Below, in pieces: positions 7,137-15,062 of a DNA stretch of 39,518 bases. Positions within the stretch are counted from its first letter, which is position 1. The number at the start of each line of letters is the position of its first letter. The notes beneath the pieces are model-generated. The model did no database searches, was not told where the DNA came from, and saw only the letters and a list, made by a program, of their open reading frames with translations. The DNA comes from Verrucomicrobiota bacterium (GTDB lineage Bacteria; Verrucomicrobiota; Verrucomicrobiia; Verrucomicrobiales; Verrucomicrobiaceae): contig VFKE01000215.1 of NCBI GenBank assembly GCA_009885695.1, forward strand, positions 1 to 39,518, written 5' to 3'. Made by a program: the position numbers and the translations under genes.

Positions 7137-9065
7137 TCACTGACGCACCGCATCCGCCTGCCGGGTCTTCTCCTTGGGATCCCGGAAAAATGAATTCTTT
7201 ATCAGGCCGTTATTAAAATGCTGGCGATAGGCCATCAGCCGCTTTTTAAGCAGATCCGTATCGGCAGTGGCCTCCATGCTCTTATGAAATTTTGTGTCTT
7301 TTCCCCTGTAGGAACTATAGACAAAACGGTTCTGCGGATCCCTCTGAACCACTCCGCGATTGGATATGATCCAGTCCATTGTATTGGCGGAAATCACGGC
7401 CTCGCCTTCATCGTCTCCGAAAACGGACCGGCCAAAGAGCGGACGCCGGTTCACGCTGATTCCAAGATAGTGAAGCACTGACGGGAAGATGTCGGCGTGC
7501 TGGGTGATACGATTCCGGTCCACCGCTGCAAATTTTTTGTCCGGATGAAAAAACAACAGGGGCACCATGTAACGACCGAGCGTCGTGTCATAATTGATCG
7601 ACTTGGTCTCCTGGGTGTGATCGCCGGTGAAGACAAACAAGGTGTTTTGATACCAGTCCATCTTCTCCACGGTTTCAAAAAACTTCCTGACTGAATAATC
7701 CACATATTGAATCGACTGGTGAATCTTCATCTCGCCTTTGGGGAACCGGTCTTTAAGGTGTCCAGGCACCTGGTATGGCTGGTGGCTCGAAAGCGTGAAC
7801 ACCACGGAAAAAAACGGCGCGGCTTGTTTCGCAAGATTGCCAGCCCAGAATTGCAAAAAGGGTTCGTCGTAAATTCCCCAGGCGCCATCGAAATCCCGTT
7901 TGGCCTCAGGGTATTTTTCTATGGTGATATAATCGTTCATCCCCGCACTGCGGGAAATGGCGTCAAAATACATGGTCCCTGATTTTGCGCCGTGGAAAAA
8001 GCTGGTGCGATATCCTTCGGCGGCCAGAAGCTGCCCCAGTCCCACCCAGCGGTTCGTCTGAAAATTCGACTGCGCAATCGGCGTGGGCATTAATGACGGT
8101 ACTCCGAACAAGACACTGGGCAGGCCTTCCATCGAACGGCGTCCATTGGCGAAGTTATTTTTAAAGAGAAGCCCCCTTTCAGCCAGCGAGTCCAGGAAGG
8201 GCGTGTAGCTTTTCCCTCCGTTGGCAGCCCCGACGAATTCAGTAGCACAGCTTTCTAAAATAATGATGACGACATTCTGTTTTTTGGAATCTCGAATCTC
8301 AGGAAGTTTTTTTTGAGCCAGAATGGTCTCGACTTCCAGTTCATTGGCAAAATCGTTAATTGGCTTGAGGCCGCTGTCGAGATGACTGCGAATCAGCGTA
8401 AATCCTGAATTGAGAGACAAAATACCAAGCTCCTGATCGCCGCTGGCAAAGGCATGCATCGGTTTGAGCGGCTTGAGCTGCGCACCCCCGCGCGCGGCAA
8501 CAACCGTCAGGGCAACTGTCGCCAGCTTGATCAGGACGGATTTTAGCAATGACTGCGGACGATCCACCAATGGAGCGGACTTCCTGTAAAACCGGTTCAA
8601 GGCATAGATGATCGGAACGTAAAACAGAAGCAGATACCAATAGTTGAGAAACAACTGGGTGCTTTGTGTCGCCGCTTCAGACTTCAGCAGAAACACATCC
8701 GCAGTGATCCGGGAGCCGGTGAACTGATAGTAGCGAACATCGGCGATCATGAAGGCCAGAATGACGCAGTTGCAGCAAAGAAAAACTACCTTGAGAAATA
8801 ACTGAAACATTCTCTGCTCCGTGATTTTCCCCGGCAACAGCGTCAAAGCCAGATACGGGATGTTCGAGAACGCGATGGCCGCCAGATCAAACCGGAGTCC
8901 TGTGAAAAAGGCCCAGAACAAAGCGCCCCAGGATTCAGCTGAATATTCCGCGTGATGAAAGACGAGGAAGATGACGCGAACCCCGGTGTAAACCACCATG
9001 AGCAGGGCCATGTTTGACACGATTGGATTCGAGAACAACGATCGCAACTTCTCGAGAATTTTCAT
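7137..9065 (-). CDS. LTA synthase-like phosphoglycerol/phosphoethanolamine transferase
   Basis: This 642-residue inner-membrane enzyme of the LtaS/OpgB group of the alkaline phosphatase superfamily has about five N-terminal membrane segments within residues 15-190, then a periplasmic sulfatase-fold domain from about 265. Metal and active-site motifs are visible: the Glu of VVIIILESCATEF, the Ser of NGRRSMEGLPS (in the position of the LtaS catalytic Thr), FFHGAKSG, and the Asp-His of FVFTGDHTQ with a following QHAD. In a Gram-negative cell this family usually decorates periplasmic glucans or envelope lipids rather than making teichoic acid. The substrate here is inferred only. It stands alone on its strand. 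Confidence 0.87.
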   Translation of the reverse strand: MKILEKLRSLFSNPIVSNMALLMVVYTGVRVIFLVFHHAEYSAESWGALFWAFFTGLRFDLAAIAFSNIPYLALTLLPGKITEQRMFQLFLKVVFLCCNCVILAFMIADVRYYQFTGSRITADVFLLKSEAATQSTQLFLNYWYLLLFYVPIIYALNRFYRKSAPLVDRPQSLLKSVLIKLATVALTVVAARGGAQLKPLKPMHAFASGDQELGILSLNSGFTLIRSHLDSGLKPINDFANELEVETILAQKKLPEIRDSKKQNVVIIILESCATEFVGAANGGKSYTPFLDSLAERGLLFKNNFANGRRSMEGLPSVLFGVPSLMPTPIAQSNFQTNRWVGLGQLLAAEGYRTSFFHGAKSGTMYFDAISRSAGMNDYITIEKYPEAKRDFDGAWGIYDEPFLQFWAGNLAKQAAPFFSVVFTLSSHQPYQVPGHLKDRFPKGEMKIHQSIQYVDYSVRKFFETVEKMDWYQNTLFVFTGDHTQETKSINYDTTLGRYMVPLLFFHPDKKFAAVDRNRITQHADIFPSVLHYLGISVNRRPLFGRSVFGDDEGEAVISANTMDWIISNRGVVQRDPQNRFVYSSYRGKDTKFHKSMEATADTDLLKKRLMAYRQHFNNGLIKNSFFRDPKEKTRQADAVRQ

Positions 9066-9225
9066 GAGTGACCTAGGCGATTAAGGTTTAAAATTTGCGG
9101 TTGGCAGACTGGGATGACCTGCAGGCGGGATCCCGGATGCCGGTTCATGATACATGCATGTCATGTCCGAACAATGGAAGGTAGCTGGATCAATCACATT
9201 CCCGTCGAATGCGCAGCAAAGGACA

Positions 9226-9305
9226 TGTAGGGCGGGCGCTTCGCCTGCCGGGGTTCCCGAGGCTTCAAACATCCCATTCACGCCAAGCGGAGCGCTTGCC
9301 CTACA
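9226..9305. repeat. RAYT-associated REP, solo copy 3
   Basis: This 80-bp copy is near-identical to those at 5332-5411 and 5892-5970, in the same orientation. It lies in the 260-base gap between the LTA-synthase-like gene and the Nif3-like gene and has no transposase of its own. The rest of that gap, 9066-9225, shows nothing I recognise and probably holds the promoter of the - strand transferase gene. Confidence 0.85.
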
Positions 9306-9325
9306 AAATACAAATTTGATGGCAT

Positions 9326-10081
9326 TCACATGCCCGTCGGATGATCAATGAACTCACACGGCAGGCCAAACTTCTCCGAGAGATGCGCCGCCAGCGCTTT
9401 CACACCGAAGGTCTCCGTCGCATAGTGACCGCCATAGAAAACATTTACGCCCAGCTCCTCCGCCATTGTATAACTCCAGTGCGGGCCTTCACCGGTGATG
9501 AAGGTGTCGATGCCCAGCGCCTTCATGGCGGCGACCTCCGATCCCGCGCCGCCGGTGACGATTCCAATGTGGCGCACCTTGTCCGGCCCGCCGGCGCACA
9601 GTCGCGACTTGGCACCGAGCACCGCCTCCAGACGGCGCGCCACCTCGCGCCGCGTCATTTGCACCTTGGCGCGCACGCCGATGTTGTAGCCCTTGAATTC
9701 AAAGAACGGTTCTGTTTCATCCAGGCCCAGCGCCCGGGCCAGCAGGACGCTGTTGCCGAGTTCCACATGACCGTCCAGCGGCAGATGCGCGCTGTAGATC
9801 GCCAGATTGTGATCACACGCCGTCTTGATCTTTTCAAACATCGCTTCAGTGATCGGTTGCGCACCACTCCAGAATAAACCGTGATGCACCAGCAACAGAT
9901 CGCACCCTCGCGCCACCGCCTGTTTCACCACCGGCAGATGCGAATCCACGGCGGCAGCGATCTTGGTCACCTCGCCGCGCTGATTCTCCAGTTGCAGGCC
10001 GTTCACCGCATTCGGGTAGTCCGGCACCGCACTGATTTGCAGGAGGTCGTTCGTGTAGGTGACGAGGTCGGCAAGTTTCAT
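9326..10081 (-). CDS. Nif3-like dinuclear metal-centre protein
   Basis: This 251-residue protein of the Nif3/YbgI (GTP cyclohydrolase I type 2-like) family is usually a ring-shaped hexamer with two metals per subunit. The metal motifs are visible: LLLVHHGLFWSG in the N-terminal part, SAHLPLD after it, and the C-terminal GGHYATETFGV. The family's cellular role is not settled. I chose the ATG at 10079-10081 (MKLADLVTYTNDLL), which matches usual N-termini; an ATG at 10093 is also possible. The frame stays open further upstream, but that part runs through the hairpin repeat at 10095-10166 and is not expected to be coding. It is divergent from ychF. Confidence 0.88.
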   Translation of the reverse strand: MKLADLVTYTNDLLQISAVPDYPNAVNGLQLENQRGEVTKIAAAVDSHLPVVKQAVARGCDLLLVHHGLFWSGAQPITEAMFEKIKTACDHNLAIYSAHLPLDGHVELGNSVLLARALGLDETEPFFEFKGYNIGVRAKVQMTRREVARRLEAVLGAKSRLCAGGPDKVRHIGIVTGGAGSEVAAMKALGIDTFITGEGPHWSYTMAEELGVNVFYGGHYATETFGVKALAAHLSEKFGLPCEFIDHPTGM

Positions 10082-10094
10082 GAGCTGAACCATT

Positions 10095-10166
10095 CTCACA
10101 CAAAGACATGAAGACACAAAGAGTTCCATTCTTCTAAATCTTCGTGCCTTCGTGTCTTTGTGTGAG
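10095..10166. repeat. Hairpin repeat in the nif3-ychF divergent spacer
   Basis: A 27-bp inverted repeat with three mismatches has arms beginning CTCACACAAAGACA and ending TGTCTTTGTGTGAG. The arms themselves carry an internal repeat of the GAAGACAC type. It is AT-richer than the other repeats here and resembles a 'cttcgtgtctttgtg' repeat I remember as widespread in bacterial genomes. Both flanking promoters must lie in or near it. Confidence 0.7.
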
Positions 10167-10214
10167 CAGAAAAGTATTCGCACATCTCGCACATCTCGCT
10201 AGTTTCCCCGCCCC

Positions 10215-11336
10215 ATGTTACGCGCAGGCATCGTCGGTCTCCCCAACGTCGGCAAATCCACCCTCTTCAATGCGGTCACCCGCACCCGGAAGGCGGAGGC
10301 GGCCAACTATCCCTTCTGCACCATCGACCCCAACGTCGGCGTCGTAACTGTGCCGGATGATCGTCTGGAAGTGCTCAGCAAAATCAGCGGCTCCAGCAAG
10401 CTGATCCACGCGGCCATCGAGTTCGTCGATATCGCCGGCCTCGTGAAAGGCGCCAGCCAGGGCGAAGGACTGGGCAACAAATTCCTCAGCCACATCCGCG
10501 AGGTGGATGCCATCGTGCATGTGGTGCGCTGTTTCGAGAACGGCGACATCACCCACGTCAGCGGCAGCATCGATCCGGTGCGCGACATCGAGATCATCAA
10601 TACTGAACTCATCATCGCGGACATGGATTCCGTGAACAAGCGCAAGCAGCGCCTCGACAAAGACGCCCGGCGCGGTCTCAAGGAAGCCCTGGCCGAGGTG
10701 GCCTTGTGCGACAAGCTGATCCCGCATCTCGATGCCGGGAAACCAGCGGTGACGCTCGATCTCCACGGTCACGAGGACGAACTCAAACTGCTCAAAAGCT
10801 TTTTCCTGCTCAGCAGCAAGCCCTGCATCTTCGCTTGCAACGTCTCTGAAGATGACCTCGCCACGGCCAGCAACGAACCGGACAAACATCCCTTCGTCAG
10901 CAAGGTGCGGGAATATGTGAAGCACGCACACAGCGCCAGCGCCGTCGTCATCAGCGCGGAGATCGAAAGCCAGCTCATCGACCTCGCGCCGGAAGAAGCC
11001 TCGCAATACCTCACCGACATCGGAGTCTCAGACAGCGGCGTGACCCGTCTCATCAAGAGTGTTTACGAACTGCTGGGGTTGCAGACCTACCTCACCACTG
11101 GCGAGAAAGAAACCCGCGCCTGGACCATCACCAGGGGCTGCAAGGCTCCGCAGGCTGCGGGTGTCATCCACGGTGATTTCGAACGCGGCTTCATCGCCGG
11201 TGAAATCGTCCCCTATCACGACCTCGCCGAACTCGGCTCTTACGCCAAATGCCGTGAGAAAGGCAAGCTCCGTATCGAAGGCAAGGAATACCTCATGAAG
11301 GACGGCGACGTGGTGGAGTGGCGGTTCAATGTGTAG
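10215..11336 (+). CDS. ychF: Ribosome-associated ATPase YchF (OLA1 family)
   Basis: This 373-residue P-loop NTPase of the Obg-related YchF family binds ATP in preference to GTP and associates with ribosomes. The P-loop is GLPNVGKST at residues 8-16, G3 is [10 protein letters not shown], and the usual NKxD is replaced by the NVSE-type motif (ACNVSEDD), the family hallmark for ATP use. A TGS domain ends the protein ([11 protein letters not shown]). Length is normal. The gene lies alone between two hairpin repeats, on the opposite strand to the Nif3-like gene. Confidence 0.97.
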   Translation: MLRAGIVGLPNVGKSTLFNAVTRTRKAEAANYPFCTIDPNVGVVTVPDDRLEVLSKISGSSKLIHAAIEFVDIAGLVKGASQGEGLGNKFLSHIREVDAIVHVVRCFENGDITHVSGSIDPVRDIEIINTELIIADMDSVNKRKQRLDKDARRGLKEALAEVALCDKLIPHLDAGKPAVTLDLHGHEDELKLLKSFFLLSSKPCIFACNVSEDDLATASNEPDKHPFVSKVREYVKHAHSASAVVISAEIESQLIDLAPEEASQYLTDIGVSDSGVTRLIKSVYELLGLQTYLTTGEKETRAWTITRGCKAPQAAGVIHGDFERGFIAGEIVPYHDLAELGSYAKCREKGKLRIEGKEYLMKDGDVVEWRFNV

Positions 11337-11342
11337 CATCCC

Positions 11343-11409
11343 GACAGGAGCGCGGACTTCAGTCCGCTGGTCATTCAGTTGAATGCGGACTAAAGTCCGC
11401 GCTCCTGTC
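11343..11409. repeat. REP-like hairpin, GGAGCGCGG family, copy 2
   Basis: Inverted ends GACAGGAGCGCGGACTTCAG and the mirror CTAAAGTCCGCGCTCCTGTC enclose smaller GCGGAC pairs. It starts seven bases after the ychF stop and has the same outline as 1664-1726. It could end ychF transcripts, though no T-run follows. Confidence 0.75.
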
Positions 11410-11476
11410 ATGTGACTCACCGGATTCACTTGCGTCTTTTCGCAGCGAGGCGACTCGTTGCCCGCGTTTTCCTCCT

Positions 11477-13006
11477 ATGAAAAAGAGCCTCGTTCCTGCA
11501 CTTGCCCTCCTCGCCGCCCTGCTGCGGCCCGTCTCATCCCAAACGGCTGCATTACCCCCCCCGCCACCTGCCACTGAACAGGCCGCCCCGCTCGCATCTG
11601 CGGTGAAGCCAGAATTCTGGAAAAGCATTGTGCGCATCGAGGCCTCATTCCTCTTTCCCGACTACCGCACGCCCTGGCTTTCGGGCCGTCCCAGCTCGGG
11701 ATCGGGCACCGGCTGGCTCGTCGGAAAAAACCAGTTCATCACCAACGCCCACGTCGTCAGCAACAGCACCAAGCTCGTCATCCGCCTGATGGACGATCCC
11801 CAGCCCTACGAGGCCCGCGTCAAGTTCATCGCACACGACTGCGACCTGGCCATCATCGAAGCGGAGAACCCCAAGCCCTTCGAAAATCTCCAGCCGCTGG
11901 TACTCGACGGCATTCCGCAGCTCAACACCGAAGTCATCGCGGTAGGTTATCCCATCGGAGGCGAACGCGTCAGCGTGACGCGCGGCGTGGTCTCGCGTAT
12001 CGACTTCCAAAGCTACTCGCACAGCGGCATCGACCAGCATCTCGCCATCCAGGTGGATGCGGCGATCAACCCCGGCAACTCGGGCGGCCCCGTCCTGCAG
12101 AATGGCAAGGTCGTCGGTATCGCCTTCCAGGGCTACAGCGGCGCCGTGGCGCAAAACGTCGGTTACATCATCCCGGTGCCGGTGATCCAGCGTTTCCTCG
12201 AAGACATCAAGGACGGCCAATACGACCACTACATGGACATCGCAGTGGGCGATTTTCCCATCGAAAATCCCGCGCAGCGCAAGGCGCTCTCAATGGAAGA
12301 CAACGGCATCGGCGTCTTCGTCAGCAACGTGGAAAGCGCGGGTGCCGCCGGTGCCGCGCTCAAGACTGGCGACGTGATCCTGAGCATCGACGGCCAGGAT
12401 GTTTATAATAACGGCTACATTAAATACCATGGCGAGATGGTGAACATGAACGAGGTCGTGGAGCGCAAATTCGTCGGTGACAAGGTCAAGCTGGACATCC
12501 TGCGTGATGGCAAAAAGGAAACCATCGAGATCACACTCAAGCGCTTTCTGCCCTACCTGACGATGGGCGAGCAATACAACCAACGCCCGCGCTACGTTCT
12601 CTACGCCGGATTGCTTTTCCAGCCGATGAACCGCAACTTGATGGAGGCTCACAGCATCCGCGATCCGCTCGTGAACTATGTCTTCGACAACTACCTCTCA
12701 AAAGACCTCTACAAGGAACGGCCTGAGGTGGTGTTGCTGACGGCCATCCTGCCCGACGAGGTCAACAGCTACCTCCAGGGTTTCCAGCATAGCATCGTGG
12801 ACGAAGTCAACGGCGTGAAGATCAAGACCCTCAAGGACGTGGCCGAAGCGCTCAAGCAAAAGGAAGGCGACGGAAAATTCGTCGTCATCAAGCTGCTGGA
12901 AAAGAACCGCCCGCTGGTGCTGAAACGGGAGCTCGCTGATGCCGCGCATCCGCACATCATGCAAACCTACCAGGTCAAAGAGGACGCCTATCTCGGCGAC
13001 GACTGA
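11477..13006 (+). CDS. Deg9/HtrA-type periplasmic serine protease
   Basis: This 509-residue exported trypsin-like protease has a signal peptide at about 1-22 and then a Pro-rich linker. The full catalytic triad is present: His92 (TNAHVVS), Asp123 (HDCDLAI) and Ser202 in NPGNSGGP. A PDZ domain follows at about 280-350 and a second PDZ-like domain at about 410-490. The order and sequence are closer to the plant Deg9/Deg2 type than to E. coli DegP, for example VIAVGYPIGGERVSVT before the active-site serine. The ATG at 11477 was chosen because it starts the signal peptide; the frame opens earlier across a repeat. It sits 34 bases ahead of an inactive-looking paralogue. Confidence 0.93.
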   Translation: MKKSLVPALALLAALLRPVSSQTAALPPPPPATEQAAPLASAVKPEFWKSIVRIEASFLFPDYRTPWLSGRPSSGSGTGWLVGKNQFITNAHVVSNSTKLVIRLMDDPQPYEARVKFIAHDCDLAIIEAENPKPFENLQPLVLDGIPQLNTEVIAVGYPIGGERVSVTRGVVSRIDFQSYSHSGIDQHLAIQVDAAINPGNSGGPVLQNGKVVGIAFQGYSGAVAQNVGYIIPVPVIQRFLEDIKDGQYDHYMDIAVGDFPIENPAQRKALSMEDNGIGVFVSNVESAGAAGAALKTGDVILSIDGQDVYNNGYIKYHGEMVNMNEVVERKFVGDKVKLDILRDGKKETIEITLKRFLPYLTMGEQYNQRPRYVLYAGLLFQPMNRNLMEAHSIRDPLVNYVFDNYLSKDLYKERPEVVLLTAILPDEVNSYLQGFQHSIVDEVNGVKIKTLKDVAEALKQKEGDGKFVVIKLLEKNRPLVLKRELADAAHPHIMQTYQVKEDAYLGDD

Positions 13007-13040
13007 CCCGGACATCCCAGACAGCCAACCCAATGATTTC

Positions 13041-14543
13041 ATGAAAAACTTCCTTATTGCCTCCACCCTGTTCACCCTGCTGACCGGCGCGTTGTTTGCT
13101 GAAAAGAAAGCGACTGCTGCTGCCGACGGCGCAGCTTTGCACACGGCGCTGCTCAAGGTCAACGTCACCCAGCAAGCTTGGAACCAGCGCATTCCGTGGC
13201 AGAAGACCTCCCCTAGCTCTCGTCGAGGACTCGGCGTACTGCTGGAGAAAAATCAAATTCTCGTCACCGCACAGCTCATCGCCGACTCCACCTACATCGA
13301 GCTCGAGCAAGCTGACAGCGGCCGCAAGCTGCCCGCCAAAGTGAAGGCCGTGGACTACGACGCCAACCTCGCGCTCCTCGAGCCCACCGAAACCCCGGGA
13401 GATTTCTTCACCGGCCTCAAGCCGATGACCATTGATGACAACGCCAAAATTGGCGACGAGCTTCAAGCCTGGCAGTTAGACCGCGTCGGCGAGCTCATCC
13501 GCTCGCCGGTGACAATTAACAAAATTCTCGTCAGCCGGTATTTCCTCGAGACCAGCATGTTCCTCGTCTATGAAGCCAACGGCATCATCCGTTCCGAGGC
13601 CAACAGCTTCACCCTGCCCGTCATCAAGGGCGGCAAGCTCGCCGGCTTGCTCCTGAGCTACGACTCGAAAAACCAAACCGCACTGGTGTTGCCCGGCCCC
13701 ATCATTAAGCATTTTCTCAAGGACGTCGCCGACGGGAGCTACCAAGGCTTCCCCAGCCTCGGCATCGAATATCAGACCACGCTCGACGAGCAGTTCAAGG
13801 AATACCTCGGCATGAAAAAAGACCAGCGGGGCATTTACGTCAGCGCTGTCAGCAAGGGCGGTTCTGCGGAAAGCGTCGGCGTCAAAGTCGGCGACATCAT
13901 CCTCGAAGTGAACGGCCACGCGGTCGATGCCCGTGGCGACTACAAAGACGAGCAGTTCGGCCGTCTCAACGTCAGCCATCTGGTGCGCGGCGAATCCTTC
14001 GTGGGCGATGAGGTCAAAATCAAAGTTCTCCGCGACAGCAAACCGGAAATGCTCACCGGCAAGCTCACCCGCAAGCTGCCCAGGGACTTTCTGGTTCCGC
14101 CCTATCTTTTCGATCGTGGCCCGAACTTTCTCGTGCATGGCGGCCTCATCTTTCTGGAACTTTCCATGCCTTTCCTCCAGAGCTTCGGGAATGACTGGGA
14201 AACCAGCGCGCCCCTTCGCCTCATCTTCGTCGCCAAGCACACCGACGAATACGAGAAGCAGGGCCGTCGCAAGATGGTCATCCTCGCCGGCACTCTCCCT
14301 ACGCGCAGCACGCAAGGCTACGAAAGACTCGGCGGACTGATCCTCACCCAGGTAAACGGCAAACCCATCAACGACCTCGCCGACCTGGATACAGCCTTCA
14401 AGGAACCGCAAGACGGCATCAACAAAATCGAGTTCGAAGAGGCTCCCAAGATCATTTACCTCGACGCCATCACCACCGAGCGCGACAACATGAACCTGCT
14501 TGGCGGAAACTACCGGCTGGGGAAATTGAAGCGAATTGAGTGA
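13041..14543 (+). CDS. Catalytically degenerate Deg9-like paralogue with PDZ domains
   Basis: This 500-residue exported protein has the same layout as the preceding protease: signal peptide at about 1-20, trypsin-like domain, PDZ near 270-340 and a second PDZ-like domain near 400-480. The catalytic His is Gln78 (VTAQLIADS where the neighbour has TNAHVVS). The Asp position is kept (DANLALLEP). The serine region reads EANSFTLP in place of PGNSGGP, losing the oxyanion glycines, though a serine remains. Proteolysis is therefore unlikely; a role as chaperone, adaptor or regulator of the active protease is inferred from the tandem arrangement. Both genes are probably co-transcribed. Confidence 0.87.
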   Translation: MKNFLIASTLFTLLTGALFAEKKATAAADGAALHTALLKVNVTQQAWNQRIPWQKTSPSSRRGLGVLLEKNQILVTAQLIADSTYIELEQADSGRKLPAKVKAVDYDANLALLEPTETPGDFFTGLKPMTIDDNAKIGDELQAWQLDRVGELIRSPVTINKILVSRYFLETSMFLVYEANGIIRSEANSFTLPVIKGGKLAGLLLSYDSKNQTALVLPGPIIKHFLKDVADGSYQGFPSLGIEYQTTLDEQFKEYLGMKKDQRGIYVSAVSKGGSAESVGVKVGDIILEVNGHAVDARGDYKDEQFGRLNVSHLVRGESFVGDEVKIKVLRDSKPEMLTGKLTRKLPRDFLVPPYLFDRGPNFLVHGGLIFLELSMPFLQSFGNDWETSAPLRLIFVAKHTDEYEKQGRRKMVILAGTLPTRSTQGYERLGGLILTQVNGKPINDLADLDTAFKEPQDGINKIEFEEAPKIIYLDAITTERDNMNLLGGNYRLGKLKRIE

Positions 14544-14549
14544 TTTCTC

Positions 14550-14704
14550 AAAGTGACTCACGCAGCCCTCTGCGTGATCTGAAAAAGTGGCTCATGCGGC
14601 CCTCCGCATGAACTGAACCCTGCGCGATAGCGCGAAGAATAGAAGCTTCAGTGAATGCGCTGCGCGTGATTTTCAATTCATGCAGAGGGCTGCATGAGCC
14701 ACTT
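14550..14704. repeat. Cluster of three GCAGCCCTCTGC-type hairpins
   Basis: Two direct units (about 14551-14580 and 14585-14614), each a hairpin of the form AAGTGGCTCATGCGGCCCTC plus mirror, are followed by an inverted third unit (about 14677-14704). The second and third units also pair with each other over a long distance. The core GCAGCCCTCTGC is shared with the repeats around corA. It separates the Deg pair from the convergent YbjQ gene and may serve as a terminator. Confidence 0.75.
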
Positions 14705-14709
14705 GCTAA

Positions 14710-15027
14710 CTACTGTCCCAGTTTCACCGCTGTGCCATAAGCCAGCACCTCGGTCGCGCCCTGGGCAAACTCAGTGGCATCATAACGCATGCCAATGATG
14801 GCATCGGCTCCAGCCTGCTGGGCGTGCTCGACCATCAAGTCAAAGGCCTGCTGCCGCGCGGCCTCGCAGACGGTCGAATACTGGCTGATGTTCCCGCCCA
14901 GGAGCGACTTCAAGCCGCCGAGTATGGACGCGCCGATGTTCGGGGTGCGCACGACAAGGCCGCGCACCACGCCAAGATACGCAGAGATGCGTGTACCCGA
15001 AACTTCGTTGGTGGTGGTAACGATCAT
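14710..15027 (-). CDS. YbjQ-family (UPF0145) protein
   Basis: This 105-residue protein of the YbjQ/UPF0145 family is often called heavy-metal-binding. The family motifs are present: VSGTRISAYLGVVRG near the start, AGADAIIGMRYD in the C-terminal half and VLAYGTAV at the end. Members form pentamers; the function is not established. I chose the ATG at 15025-15027 because it matches usual family N-termini; a start 51 bases upstream is in frame. It lies 35 bases after the HerA-like gene on the same strand, so they may be co-transcribed. Confidence 0.85.
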   Translation of the reverse strand: MIVTTTNEVSGTRISAYLGVVRGLVVRTPNIGASILGGLKSLLGGNISQYSTVCEAARQQAFDLMVEHAQQAGADAIIGMRYDATEFAQGATEVLAYGTAVKLGQ

Positions 15028-15062
15028 GGGTGAAACAAATTGATGAGTAGTGGTTAATCGAA

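Noticed and set aside
5332-9305. Three similar 80-bp repeats as a possible CRISPR array
   Set aside because: Spacing is irregular (hundreds to thousands of bases), each copy is a complex hairpin, and there are no cas genes. They are REPs.
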